Shown here piece after piece: positions 36,485-45,197 of a stretch of 64,000 nucleotides of DNA (position 1 is its first letter; every line of letters begins with the position of its first letter). A program made the translations under genes and the position numbers. The notes under the pieces are model-generated. The model was not told the origin of the DNA and ran no database searches. It saw only the letters and a program-made list of their open reading frames with translations. The DNA comes from Asaia sp003994335 (lineage in GTDB: Bacteria; Pseudomonadota; Alphaproteobacteria; Acetobacterales; Acetobacteraceae), in assembly GCF_037151175.1 (NCBI RefSeq), contig NZ_JBBCOR010000013.1, positions 18,029-82,028 of the forward strand, written 5' to 3'.

Positions 36485-36921
36485 TTCTCAGGATCTGAAG
36501 GGTGGCAGGCCGGATGTTTTCCGGCCTCGCTGGGGTCAAATCACTGATGTCGACTGGTCAGGAATCGCCTTATCGCCTGCTTTCGGGAGGAACTGCTCGG
36601 CCTTTTGCGGGCTGACACCTAGTGTCTCTCGATAGATCATACGGGATTTCATCGAAGATGACATCCCATACGAGGAAAGCAGTTTGGCAGTATTCTTATC
36701 CTCGACGATCTAATAGTGAAGCATGCTTCACTATAAACGGATCGTATCCTATCATTGCGAGAATAGGGATGATCAACCTTACCTTGTCCTCAATAGAGGT
36801 TGAGCCATGCTTCCTCCACCTCCTATCGCCCCTTTCCGAATAGGACATAAAGGCTCAGAGTATTTCTCTTCGCGCGCCCGCTTCTACGGCGCTGCTCTCT
36901 TATCGTGAGAAAAACCCCTCC
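36485..36921. other. AT-richer gene-free interval with palindrome
   Basis: About 440 bases. An 8-bp hairpin follows the nucleoside hydrolase (AGGCCGGA / TCCGGCCT, 36507-36527). A 42-codon minus-strand frame at 36536-36664 (MSSSMKSRMIYRETLGVSPQ and on to TSVI) has no clear ribosome site and no recognised family. The base composition is less GC-rich than in neighbouring genes. The palindrome is listed separately. Confidence 0.55.
36713..36734. repeat. 22-bp perfect palindrome
   Basis: ATAGTGAAGCA and its exact reverse complement TGCTTCACTAT abut with no spacer, about 190 bp before the GIY-YIG gene. It could be an operator or a recognition site for a mobile element or nuclease. No T-run follows, and a zero-loop stem is unlike a terminator. 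Confidence 0.75.
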
Positions 36922-37854
36922 ATGGCGCATCCGCAGACCATTCAGATCTTCCTTCCGGATGGAGATCCCCAAGGTATACGCATCGCCGCAATCACCACGC
37001 GTATCGTGCAAGTCATCGAGATACCACGCGCACGACTGAGCCATTTCCTCACTATGAGAGAAGCTACCCATGTGGGGGTGTACTGGCTCTTCGGCGAGGA
37101 TGAGGAAACCGGGCAGCCCAAAGCCTATATTGGACAAACCAGTGCTCTCGGTGCTCGCCTCAAGCAGCATCACGATGGTAAAGATTTCTGGAACCGAGCG
37201 CTGGTAGCTCTCTCCCTCACCCACAGCCTGACCGTCACTCACGCCCATTATTTGGAGTGGCAGTCAATCAACCGAGCTATTCAAGCACATCGTTACGCGC
37301 TTATAAACGGCACGGCAGGAAGCAGGCCCCACGCCCCGGCGGCGCTCGATGCAGAATGCCGTGAAATTTTCGAAACGATCGGTATTCTTCTAACGACGCT
37401 GGGCTATCCGGTCTTTGAAACGCTGATCAAACAGCCGCCCTCACGGGCAGCGCAAGACGAGGAAGAAACCAGAGCGACTGCTTCCAGCACTTCCCATGAC
37501 ATCGAGATATTCCTCCGGAACGATCGTGCCCAAGCCTCGGGGCGCTATACGGAAACTGGGCTCGTGGTTTTGGCGGGATCTTGGGGGCGAGCGCAAATGT
37601 CGACGCAATCGATTACACCGACTGCACGAAAGAAACGCGAGTATCTTATCGAGTCAGGTGAACTGGAAATTGTAGGAGAGCGCCTCTATTTCCGAAGGGA
37701 TGTGAGTTTTTCTTCCCCTAGCGCCGCTGGTGACATGGTGAACGGCCGAGCCACTAACGGCTGGACCGAGTGGAAGAATGAAGGCGGGAAGACCCTCTCG
37801 GAAGTCATGGGACGCAAGCAACCGACTGCCTCAACCCACAACACAGAGATATAA
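36922..37854 (+). CDS. GIY-YIG nuclease-fold protein with C-terminal DUF4357 domain
   Basis: 310 residues. ATHVGVYWLFGEDEE and KAYIGQTSALGARLKQHH supply the GIY and YIG strands and the catalytic Arg; YLEWQSINRA has the metal-binding Glu. The C-terminal part (about 205-295: TGLVVLAGSWGRAQM, ARKKREYLIESG, YFRRDVSFSSPSAA) is the DUF4357 domain often found with this nuclease. The role is unknown; such genes are scattered among genomes, often in accessory regions. Codon use and base composition are less GC-rich than in neighbours, in keeping with transfer. Confidence 0.85.
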   Translation: MAHPQTIQIFLPDGDPQGIRIAAITTRIVQVIEIPRARLSHFLTMREATHVGVYWLFGEDEETGQPKAYIGQTSALGARLKQHHDGKDFWNRALVALSLTHSLTVTHAHYLEWQSINRAIQAHRYALINGTAGSRPHAPAALDAECREIFETIGILLTTLGYPVFETLIKQPPSRAAQDEEETRATASSTSHDIEIFLRNDRAQASGRYTETGLVVLAGSWGRAQMSTQSITPTARKKREYLIESGELEIVGERLYFRRDVSFSSPSAAGDMVNGRATNGWTEWKNEGGKTLSEVMGRKQPTASTHNTEI

Positions 37855-37866
37855 TGCAGGTTCCCA

Positions 37867-38802
37867 TTATGTCATGATCTCCTCCCGCCAGGGCGAGTCT
37901 GCGCCGCGTCGAGTGCAGGTCTGGCTGGCGACGCGCTGACCATAGGCCAGGACTTCATGCAAGGCCTGGGAACTGAGACACAGCAACGTTTCCCTCTCCA
38001 GGCAATCGCGCTCATGGAGCCCGGCGAGCAACCCCGCCATGAAACTGTCTCCGGCACCGACCGTGTCGATCACCTCCACGCTGAGGGCAGCAGCGTGGGC
38101 GTGGCTCCCTTGGCTCCAGCCGCTTACCCCCGCCTTGCCATGGGTGATCACCACAAGCTTCGCCCCATGCGCCAGCCAGTTCCGCGCGGCCTCGTCGTGG
38201 GCAAGACCCGGATGAAGCCAGTCCAGATCCGCCCCGCTGATCTTGATGATATCGGCGCGCGAAAGCAGCCGCTCCAGGCGCGCGCGATAAGCGGGCGCAT
38301 CTTTCACGTGCGACGCGCGGATATTGGGGTCGAAACTGATCAGTCGCCGTCCACCTGCTTCACGCAGGAACAACGTCTCATACGCCGTTGCTGCGGGCTC
38401 GCGTATCAGGGCGATCGATCCAAAATGCAGCGTGTCGATCCCTGCAAGCGCTCCGACGGAGGGCATGTCACAACAGATCCGATCCGCCGCGCCCTGATCG
38501 AAAAACGCATAAGCCGGTTCCGCCTGATCGAGACTGACAAAACCGAGTGTGGAAGGGGCATCGATCCGCGTCAGGAAGTGCCGCCCGACCCTGCTTTGCG
38601 CCAGGCCTTCCACGAATTGATCACCGAAGAGATCGGTGGATACGGCACAACCATACTCCGTTGGCACCCCGAGCCGGCCGAGCGCACGCGCAACGTTATA
38701 GGAGGAACCGCCGACACACGGACGGTAAGCCGCTCCCCCTTCGGCGCGAACAGGAATGAAATCGATGACCGCCTCACCGAGGCAGAGAATGGAACCGCCC
38801 AT
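37867..38802 (-). CDS. PfkB-family sugar kinase (fructokinase-like)
   Basis: 311 residues. ILCLGEAVIDFIP opens the fold and GGSSYNVARALGRLG is the first PfkB signature. VIDTVGAGDSFMAGLLAGL contains the catalytic Asp and the anion hole. GVPTEYGCAVSTDLFGDQF resembles fructokinases. It probably phosphorylates fructose or a related ketose made from polyols. It lies 69 bp downstream of the TalC-like aldolase on the same strand, with a SorC regulator divergent upstream. Confidence 0.87.
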   Translation of the reverse strand: MGGSILCLGEAVIDFIPVRAEGGAAYRPCVGGSSYNVARALGRLGVPTEYGCAVSTDLFGDQFVEGLAQSRVGRHFLTRIDAPSTLGFVSLDQAEPAYAFFDQGAADRICCDMPSVGALAGIDTLHFGSIALIREPAATAYETLFLREAGGRRLISFDPNIRASHVKDAPAYRARLERLLSRADIIKISGADLDWLHPGLAHDEAARNWLAHGAKLVVITHGKAGVSGWSQGSHAHAAALSVEVIDTVGAGDSFMAGLLAGLHERDCLERETLLCLSSQALHEVLAYGQRVASQTCTRRGADSPWREEIMT

Positions 38803-38871
38803 GGCTGTTCTTTCGCATTGGAACCCGCCGGGCCTCGCCTTATCAGGGGGCGGACCCGAGCTGAGCGTCTT

Positions 38872-39561
38872 TCAGTGCCGTGCCGCCGTCTTCTCGAAGG
38901 CCGCCGCAGCATCGATGGTCAGGCTCTCGCTGAATAGCTGCTCGGCCACGACAGGACTGAAGGTGAAAGTATCGCAGCCCATGGCAGCCAGAAGGGCCAG
39001 ATCATCAGCACGGCGCAGACTGGCTACAAGCAGCCTTGTGGCGCGCCCTGAAGCCAGGAGGATCTGATGCATCGTCTTCAGGATACCCGGCGCATCCTGC
39101 CCGCTATCGCCAATCCGCCCGAAATACGGAGCGACGTAATCCGCTCCTGCGGCGGCGGCAGTCAGCGCCTGATGAGCGGCGTAAACAGCTGTCAGAGTGG
39201 TGCGTACGCCATGCCCATGCAGAATCGACACAGCCCTGATGCCTTTCTCGGTGATCGGCACCTTGACCACGAGACGTGGATCGAGGGCCGCCAAGGCAAG
39301 CCCCGTTTCAACGAGCGCTTCTGTCTCGGTACCCCAGCACTGCGCCTGGACCTCGGGCACACCATAGCCCAGGATCTCACGCATGAGCGGTGCGATATCC
39401 TCGATCGAACTGTGCAGCCCCGAACGATCCAGAATGGTCGGATTGGTGGTTACTCCGTGGAAGAGCCCGGTAGGCAGCCAGCGCCGGAGCGCCGCGCGAT
39501 CAGCGGTATCAAGGAATAATCTGAGCCCAGGACAGTCACCCGGCGCGATTCTCGAGGTCAT
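38872..39561 (-). CDS. Transaldolase-like protein, TalC/fructose-6-phosphate aldolase type
   Basis: 229 residues from ATG 39561 with GAGGAGA upstream; the frame upstream is the intergenic region. The short form of the family is clear: LRLFLDTADRAALRR, HGVTTNPTILDRSG, LVVKVPITEKG (the Schiff-base Lys), TAVYAAHQAL and GADYVAPYFGRI. It either cleaves fructose 6-phosphate or acts as a transaldolase; the two are hard to tell apart. With the fructokinase it forms a two-gene sugar operon. Confidence 0.88.
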   Translation of the reverse strand: MTSRIAPGDCPGLRLFLDTADRAALRRWLPTGLFHGVTTNPTILDRSGLHSSIEDIAPLMREILGYGVPEVQAQCWGTETEALVETGLALAALDPRLVVKVPITEKGIRAVSILHGHGVRTTLTAVYAAHQALTAAAAGADYVAPYFGRIGDSGQDAPGILKTMHQILLASGRATRLLVASLRRADDLALLAAMGCDTFTFSPVVAEQLFSESLTIDAAAAFEKTAARH

Positions 39562-39706
39562 TGCGTTCTCCTCATCAATCTCAGGGAAAGACGATACGGA
39601 CTTTTGATCTTTTGTCAGGACATATGTTCGTGGTAGCGCCGACACATATGCGTCATCGCGCGCGCCGCCGCCACGCGACCGCGACATCTCACAGGAAAGC
39701 GGGCAG
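39562..39706. promoter_or_regulatory. Divergent promoter region with candidate SorC operator
   Basis: 145 bp between the aldolase gene (minus) and the SorC gene (plus). Two similar blocks occur about 25 bp apart: GGACATATGTTCG (39618-39630) and CGACACATATGCGTC (39640-39654), each centred on CATATG. Such paired sites are plausible for a SorC regulator; this is inference. Confidence 0.4.
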
Positions 39707-40690
39707 ATGGCACGTCTCAAACGACAGCAGAGCAAGGGCATGATGGACGACCGGGAGAGTCGTCTGCGCGCCGCCTGGATGTATTATGACCGGCGCATGA
39801 CGCAGAAGGAGATTGCCGAAGCCCTCGGCCTTGCACGCACCACCATCATTCGCCTGCTCGATGAGGCGCTGCGCCGTGGCGAGGTCCAGATATGGATCGA
39901 TTCTGACTCGCTGACAGCGATCGAACTCGGAGCGGCGCTCGAACGGCATCTCGGGCTTGATGAAGCGATCATCGTGCCCGAAGCGCGAGACCAGAGCGAA
40001 GCCTCACGGAGCGTTGGCGCTGCACTGGGGCGTTTTCTCTCCGAAACGCTCACGGACAATATGAGCGTCGGGGTTGGTTGGGGACGTACCCTGACCGCTT
40101 CGCTCGCCCATTTCCGGCCATCGCGCCTTTCGGGAGCGCAGGTGATTTCCCTTCTGGGCGGTATGATTGAATCAGGCCCCGAGAACACGACCGACTATGC
40201 CTGGCAGTTGGCCAGTCGCATGGGCGCCGCCTGCTATCTCTATCCTGCCCCCCTTCTCGTCGATTCTGCCGAGACGGCCCGCATCCTGCGCGAACGCTGC
40301 GGCCTCGATCGCCTCGAGAAAATGGCAGCCACTCTTGATATGGCAGTATTGGGTGTGGGCGATATCGGTGCCGATTCCCTGTCCCTCTCCCGCCGAGCCA
40401 TCAACCCGCACGAATACGCCATGCTCCAACGGGAAGGGGCCATTTGCGACATCATGTGCCACGCCCTGGATCGCGACGGAAAGGAGATCGATCATGCGTT
40501 GAGTCAACGCATCATGTCGGTTCCGCTCCCTACTCTCGCCGCAACACGGCATCTCGTGCTTGCCTCGGGTGGCGTCGCGCGTGCTCCGGCGATTTACGCG
40601 GCCATCAAGGGACTGGGATGCCACACATTGGTGACCGATGAGAGCGCGGCCCGCGCGCTGCTGACCTGCCCCGCCATCAGACAGGCGTAA
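39707..40690 (+). CDS. SorC/DeoR-type sugar-sensing transcription regulator
   Basis: 327 residues with AGGAAA upstream. An N-terminal helix-turn-helix reads RMTQKEIAEALGLARTTIIRLLDEA. A C-terminal sugar-binding domain follows (SVGVGWGRTLTAS, VISLLGGMIESG, AVLGVGDIGADS and HLVLASGGVARAPAIYAAI), as in SorC/CggR proteins that bind phosphorylated sugars. Divergent from the aldolase-kinase pair, it probably controls it. A bidirectional terminator follows. Confidence 0.88.
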   Translation: MARLKRQQSKGMMDDRESRLRAAWMYYDRRMTQKEIAEALGLARTTIIRLLDEALRRGEVQIWIDSDSLTAIELGAALERHLGLDEAIIVPEARDQSEASRSVGAALGRFLSETLTDNMSVGVGWGRTLTASLAHFRPSRLSGAQVISLLGGMIESGPENTTDYAWQLASRMGAACYLYPAPLLVDSAETARILRERCGLDRLEKMAATLDMAVLGVGDIGADSLSLSRRAINPHEYAMLQREGAICDIMCHALDRDGKEIDHALSQRIMSVPLPTLAATRHLVLASGGVARAPAIYAAIKGLGCHTLVTDESAARALLTCPAIRQA

Positions 40691-40706
40691 GAACCCTAGC
40701 CATGAA

Positions 40707-40739
40707 AAAAGCCGCCCGGTCTTGCGACGGGCGGCTTTT
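40707..40739. terminator. Bidirectional intrinsic terminator
   Basis: Perfect 12-bp stem AAAAGCCGCCCG / CGGGCGGCTTTT with a 9-base loop, between the convergent SorC gene and the gene ending at 40763. A/T tracts lie on both sides. Confidence 0.93.
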
Positions 40740-40762
40740 GCACAATGCGCTGAGGAGCGCTC

Positions 40763-41266
40763 TTACTTCAGCTTTGCATTGCACTGCGAGTAATAGCCAC
40801 CGCCCTTCTGGATCCATTTGAGATCCCCATTCCCCCCTGATTGCTGGTTGGCATGGTACTGGTCGAGGCAGGTCTTCATACGCGCCTTGCCCGGCGAGAG
40901 CTTGGCATAGGCAGTAGAGACAGAGGTCGGGAAGACCACATTCCCGGAAGCGGTGGTAGAGGGCTTCGAGGCGATCCCGGCGCCTGGCGATGCCGGAGCC
41001 TCTGTGGTCACCTTCTTGTCGGTCGCAGCTTCCTTCTCCTGGGCGGGCATGGCCTGCTGCGCCGCAGCCGTCGAGACGTCACCGCACTGGGCAGCCTTGA
41101 AATCCTTGTATTTCTGCCCGTTCAGCGTGCCGGCCTTTTCGGCAGCCTGAAACTTCGCATGGCATTCCTTGGCCGACAGGGCCATGGCGGAAGGGCTGGC
41201 GACAGCCACCCCACCAAGCAGAAGACCGGCCATCAAGACGCGGCCATGAGAGAGTTTCAGTGCCAT
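40763..41266 (-). CDS. Periplasmic Cys-motif protein of unknown function
   Basis: 167 residues. A signal peptide (VLMAGLLLGGVAVASPSAMA) precedes two related segments. The first, SAKECHAKFQAAEKAGTLNG with YKDFKAAQC after it, lies near 31-61; the second, MKTCLDQYHANQQSGGNG with YYSQCNAKLK after it, lies near 130-167. An Ala/Thr/Lys linker joins them. Each segment has two Cys about 26-30 residues apart, suggesting one disulfide per unit. The function is unknown. It lies just after amtB-glnK on the same strand, 32 bp from amtB. Confidence 0.75.
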   Translation of the reverse strand: MALKLSHGRVLMAGLLLGGVAVASPSAMALSAKECHAKFQAAEKAGTLNGQKYKDFKAAQCGDVSTAAAQQAMPAQEKEAATDKKVTTEAPASPGAGIASKPSTTASGNVVFPTSVSTAYAKLSPGKARMKTCLDQYHANQQSGGNGDLKWIQKGGGYYSQCNAKLK

Positions 41267-41298
41267 GGGTATGTCCCCGAAGTGAAGAAGCTTGCGGA

Positions 41299-42639
41299 TC
41301 AGTTGATCCGCTCGCCATGAAGAACCATGTCCAGACCTTCGAGTTCCTCGTCACGGGTGACACGCAGGCCGATTGTGAGGTCCACAACCTTCAGGATGAT
41401 GAAGGTGAAGATCACGCACCACACGATGGTCACGCCCACAGCTTCGGCCTGACGGACGAACTGTGCGAAGGAACCCACCACACCAGCCGGATTGGCATCG
41501 GTGGCAGAAAGCGGACCATAGGCGAACACGCCCGTCAGCAATGCGCCGACGATACCGCCCGTACCATGCACGCCGAAAGCATCGAGACTGTCGTCATAGC
41601 CAAGGCGCGGCTTCAGAATGGCGGAAGCCCAGAAGCACACAACACCCGCCACGAGGCCAATGATCAGAGCCGGACCCGCCAATACGAAACCAGCGGCAGG
41701 CGTAATGGCCACGAGACCGGCCACGGCTCCGGAAATGATGCCGAGTGCGGTCGGCTTGCGCGAGTGGATCCACTCCGCAACCATCCAGGCCATGGCACCG
41801 CCTGCCGTTGCTACCTGCGTGGTCAGCATGGCCATGCCTGCACGGCCATTGGCGCCACCGGCCGAGCCTGCATTGAATCCGAACCAGCCAACCCAGAGCA
41901 GGGAGGCACCGATGATGGCGTAGGTCAGGTTGAAGGGCGAGAAATCCTCATGCCCAAGACCGCGACGCTTGCCGAGAACCAGAGCGGCCACCAGACCGGC
42001 CACACCGGAATTGATATGCACGACCGTACCACCGGCGAAGTCGACGGCACCGATACCGGCTACCCAGCCGAGAGGGCTCCAGACCCAATGCGCGATCGGC
42101 GCATAGACGAGAATGGACCACAACACCGTGAAGGCACAGAGCGCCGAGAACTTCATACGCTCGGCAAAGCTGCCTGCGATCAGAGCCGGAGTGATGATGG
42201 CGAAGGTCATCTGGAACATGACCCAGACGCTCTCGGGAATGGTCATTGCCACGGGATTGGCGGAGTTCGCCCCCATGACGAAGGCCTGATCGGCCCCCTT
42301 GCTGATATGCTCGGCCACGCCGTTCAGCATGAAGCGCGACATGTCGCCGATCCAGGGCGTGCCCGTACCGAAGGCCAGGCTGTAGCCGACGACCATCCAG
42401 ACGATGCTGGCAATACAGCAGATGGCGACCGACTGGATCAGCGTTGCCAGCACGTTCTTCTTGCGAACCATGCCCGCGTAGAACAGGCCGACGCCGGGAA
42501 TAGTCATCAGCAGGACGAGCGCCGTGCTGACCAGCATCCATGCGGTATCGCCCGTGTCGATGGCCGGAGGCGCTGCAAGGGCGGGAAGAGGCATCAGTGC
42601 GACGGTGAGAGGTGCAATCGCCTTGAGGATACGGCTCAT
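41299..42639 (-). CDS. amtB: Ammonium transporter
   Basis: 446 residues, with a signal-like first segment (LTVALMPLPALA) and eleven transmembrane helices. DTAWMLVSTALVLLMTIPG opens the Amt fold. GWVAGIGAVDFAGGTVVHI contains the first pore His, and DDSLDAFGVHGTGGIVGAL the second. It carries ammonium across the inner membrane. Its start overlaps the glnK stop (ATGA), the usual glnK-amtB coupling that lets PII close the channel. Confidence 0.96.
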   Translation of the reverse strand: MSRILKAIAPLTVALMPLPALAAPPAIDTGDTAWMLVSTALVLLMTIPGVGLFYAGMVRKKNVLATLIQSVAICCIASIVWMVVGYSLAFGTGTPWIGDMSRFMLNGVAEHISKGADQAFVMGANSANPVAMTIPESVWVMFQMTFAIITPALIAGSFAERMKFSALCAFTVLWSILVYAPIAHWVWSPLGWVAGIGAVDFAGGTVVHINSGVAGLVAALVLGKRRGLGHEDFSPFNLTYAIIGASLLWVGWFGFNAGSAGGANGRAGMAMLTTQVATAGGAMAWMVAEWIHSRKPTALGIISGAVAGLVAITPAAGFVLAGPALIIGLVAGVVCFWASAILKPRLGYDDSLDAFGVHGTGGIVGALLTGVFAYGPLSATDANPAGVVGSFAQFVRQAEAVGVTIVWCVIFTFIILKVVDLTIGLRVTRDEELEGLDMVLHGERIN

Positions 42640-42974
42640 ATGGCGGTTTCTCCCGTTTCGCCGGTGCGGATGCGGATGACAGTATCGAGCGGCGAGACGA
42701 AGATCTTGCCGTCGCCAATCTTGCCGGTGCGGGCGGCATTCAGGATCGCATCGACCACCTCATCGACGATATCGTCGGTAACGGCGATCTCGATCTTGAC
42801 CTTGGGCAGGAAGCTGACCTGATATTCCGCGCCTCGATAAATCTCCGTCTGACCTTTCTGACGACCGAAACCCTTGATCTCGGTAACCGTTAGGCCCTGT
42901 ACCCCCAATGGGGTCAGGGCTTCGCGAACGTCATCCAGTTTGAACGGCTTGATAATCGCCGTAATGAGCTTCAT
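42636..42974 (-). CDS. glnK: Nitrogen regulatory PII protein
   Basis: 112 residues from ATG 42974 with GGAGGA upstream. MKLITAIIKPFKLDDVREAL opens the fold. GQTEIYRGAEYQV is the T-loop with the uridylylated Tyr51, and TGKIGDGKIFV is the nucleotide loop. Being in front of amtB, it is named glnK; glnB is the alternative. The upstream region has two copies of AACTGGCA in direct order, 25 bp apart, on the minus strand. Confidence 0.94.
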   Translation of the reverse strand: MKLITAIIKPFKLDDVREALTPLGVQGLTVTEIKGFGRQKGQTEIYRGAEYQVSFLPKVKIEIAVTDDIVDEVVDAILNAARTGKIGDGKIFVSPLDTVIRIRTGETGETAI

Positions 42975-43153
42975 TACATTCCTCCGCACCGCAAGAGGCC
43001 CCTGTTTCTGCAAACAGTCCTGCCAGTTCTCGTAAGACCAAATCGTGCCAGTTTCATAACGAGATTGGCAAGAGCCTAGAGAGCTCCATTTCCCATTTCC
43101 TGCGGCTGCATTAAAAAAGCCACGGTCACAAGAGCTGTGGAGAAGAAAGCCCC

Positions 43154-44368
43154 ATGAACCAGGTCGATATCTGCATCAATGGCGCGGGTCCTGTCGGGGC
43201 GACTCTGGCCTGTCGTCTCGCGGCATCGGGGCTTCGGGTTCTGCTCATCGACCGCGCGCCCCTGCCCGGCATGGAGCATCCATCGCTTGACGGACGCGCC
43301 TATGCCATCACCGAGGGCTCGCGCCGCATGCTCGACGCGGCGGGGATATGGCAGCACCTGCCCGCTCCTTCGCAGCCCATCAACAGCATCACCGTCAGCG
43401 ATGGCCGACCAGGCGAGCCCGCCTCCCCCCATGGGCTGCGTTTTGGCCCTGAGGACGCGCCGGTCGAAAACGGTACCGCAACCCCTTTTGGCTGGATGAT
43501 CGAGGCACGCGATCTGCGTGCGGCGCTCAACCGGGCTCTGACCGCCCATGAGGGGCCGCTCACACTCGCTGCCCCTGAGACCGGACAATTCGTCTTCCAT
43601 GACACCCATGCCGAGGTGACGCTGAGTTCGGGCGCCGTCTATCGGGCGTCGCTCGTGATTGCGGCAGAGGGTCGACAGAGCCCACTGCGCCAGCAGGCCG
43701 GCATCATGGTCACGAAGCTGCCCTATAACCAGTGCGGCCTGATCAGTATCATCCATCATGAACGCCCTCATGACGGCCGGGCGCTCGAACACTTCCTGCC
43801 CCAGGGGCCATTTGCCCGCCTCCCCCTGCCTGCCAGCAGCGACCATCCTCATCGTTCGGCCATTGTCTGGGCCGAAGCCGCCCGCAGGGCGGAACGCTTC
43901 TATGCGCTGGATGACAAAGCGTTCGCCCGTGCCATCATGGAGCGTCTGGGCGATGATGTGGGGGCTTGCGTGCCTGTTGGACGACGCTGGATCTATCCTC
44001 TTTCGGCGCAATACGCCCAGCGCTACACGGCGACACGCCTCGCGCTCGCCGGTGATTCCGCCCATGGCTTGCACCCTATCGCGGGCCAGGGACTCAATGT
44101 CGGGTTCAAGGACATCATTGCCCTGACCGATCTGCTGGAAACGCGCTTCGAGCAGGGCGGGGATCTGGGGGCCAGTGATCTCCTGGCCCGCTACCAGCGT
44201 CGTGTCCGACCAGGTAACATGGCCATGATGGCCGCCTGTGACGGGCTGGAGCGTCTTTTCGGCAATGACAACCCGATTTTGCGCTTCGGTCGCGATCTGG
44301 GTCTGGAGGCCATGAGCCGCCTTCCCGGTCTCAGGCGCGCCTTCGTGAAGAAGGCCATGGGACTATGA
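43154..44368 (+). CDS. UbiH/UbiF/Coq6-family FAD monooxygenase
   Basis: 404 residues. VDICINGAGPVGATLACRLA binds FAD, GWMIEARDLRAAL includes the conserved Arg, and RLALAGDSAHGLHPIAGQG is the GD motif. It hydroxylates the ring of ubiquinone precursors. Which ring position it attacks is not visible. It overlaps cysE by four bases (ATGA). Confidence 0.88.
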   Translation: MNQVDICINGAGPVGATLACRLAASGLRVLLIDRAPLPGMEHPSLDGRAYAITEGSRRMLDAAGIWQHLPAPSQPINSITVSDGRPGEPASPHGLRFGPEDAPVENGTATPFGWMIEARDLRAALNRALTAHEGPLTLAAPETGQFVFHDTHAEVTLSSGAVYRASLVIAAEGRQSPLRQQAGIMVTKLPYNQCGLISIIHHERPHDGRALEHFLPQGPFARLPLPASSDHPHRSAIVWAEAARRAERFYALDDKAFARAIMERLGDDVGACVPVGRRWIYPLSAQYAQRYTATRLALAGDSAHGLHPIAGQGLNVGFKDIIALTDLLETRFEQGGDLGASDLLARYQRRVRPGNMAMMAACDGLERLFGNDNPILRFGRDLGLEAMSRLPGLRRAFVKKAMGL

Positions 44369-45180
44369 GTGCCCCCTCGGACCAGCCCTCGCCCGATCTC
44401 GAGGCCATCTGGAAGGAAATGCTCAAACAGAGCGATGTCTGTTGCGACGTTCTGATCCAGGGCGTTTTCGCGACAGGGATCAGCGATCACCGCAATTTTC
44501 AGGGTGCGCTGGCAGCCTTGCTGGGTACGAAACTGGCTGATCGCGCGCTCTCCGCCCCCGTGCTTTCGGCCCTCGTCACCTCGGCACTCATCGAGCAGCC
44601 CGAAATTGCAGCGGCCGCCGCAGAAGACATGATCGCCATTTGCGAGCGCGACGCTGCCTGCCCGGATTACGTGACCCCATTCCTCTTCTTCAAGGGCTAT
44701 CACGCCGTACAGGCCTACCGGATTGCGCACTGGCTATGGCGTCATGATCGGCAGCATCTGGCCCGCCATCTCCAGAGCCTTGTGAGCGAGCGCTTCGGTC
44801 TGGATATCCACCCCGCAGCCCAGCTTGGGCGACGCCTTGTCTTCGATCACGGCGCAGGCATCGTCATTGGTGAAACCTGCATCATCGAAGATGACGTTTC
44901 CCTGCTCCAGGGTGTCACGCTGGGAGGTACGGGCAAGGAAACCGGTAATCGTCATCCCAAGGTGCGCCGCGGCGTCCTGGTTGGGGCAGGCGCCATCGTT
45001 CTGGGCAATATCGAACTCGGCGAGGGGGCCAAGGTCGGGGCAGGTTCGGTCGTTCTCGAAAGCGTGCCACCCTATACCACGGTGGTCGGTAATCCGGCCC
45101 GTCGGATTGGCACGCGCCACACCTCCATGCCGGCACTAGGGATGGATCAGCGTCTGCCTCCCGTGGATTACGTGATCTGA
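44365..45180 (+). CDS. cysE: Serine O-acetyltransferase
   Basis: 271 residues. An N-terminal helical domain (LEAIWKEMLKQSDVCC) is followed by a left-handed beta helix: IHPAAQLGRRLVFDHGAGIV, then VTLGGTGKETGNRHPKVRRG and GNIELGEGAKVGAGSVV. DHG and GNRHP carry the catalytic Asp-His and cofactor residues. It makes O-acetylserine for cysteine synthesis. It is translationally coupled to the UbiH-like gene. Confidence 0.93.
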   Translation: MSAPSDQPSPDLEAIWKEMLKQSDVCCDVLIQGVFATGISDHRNFQGALAALLGTKLADRALSAPVLSALVTSALIEQPEIAAAAAEDMIAICERDAACPDYVTPFLFFKGYHAVQAYRIAHWLWRHDRQHLARHLQSLVSERFGLDIHPAAQLGRRLVFDHGAGIVIGETCIIEDDVSLLQGVTLGGTGKETGNRHPKVRRGVLVGAGAIVLGNIELGEGAKVGAGSVVLESVPPYTTVVGNPARRIGTRHTSMPALGMDQRLPPVDYVI

Positions 45181-45197
45181 CATCGAGGCCTCCAGGA

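Noticed and set aside
36622..36843. 73-codon plus-strand frame upstream of the GIY-YIG gene
   Set aside because: Contains the perfect palindrome, has no ribosome site and no recognisable features.
41260..42822. 520-codon plus-strand frame opposite amtB
   Set aside because: Antisense shadow; His/Gly/Asp-rich translation without domain features.
43001..43030. Sigma-54 promoter before glnK
   Set aside because: TGGCAGGACTGTTTGCA resembles the -24/-12 element, but the gap between GG and GC is 11 rather than 10 bases, so it was not called.
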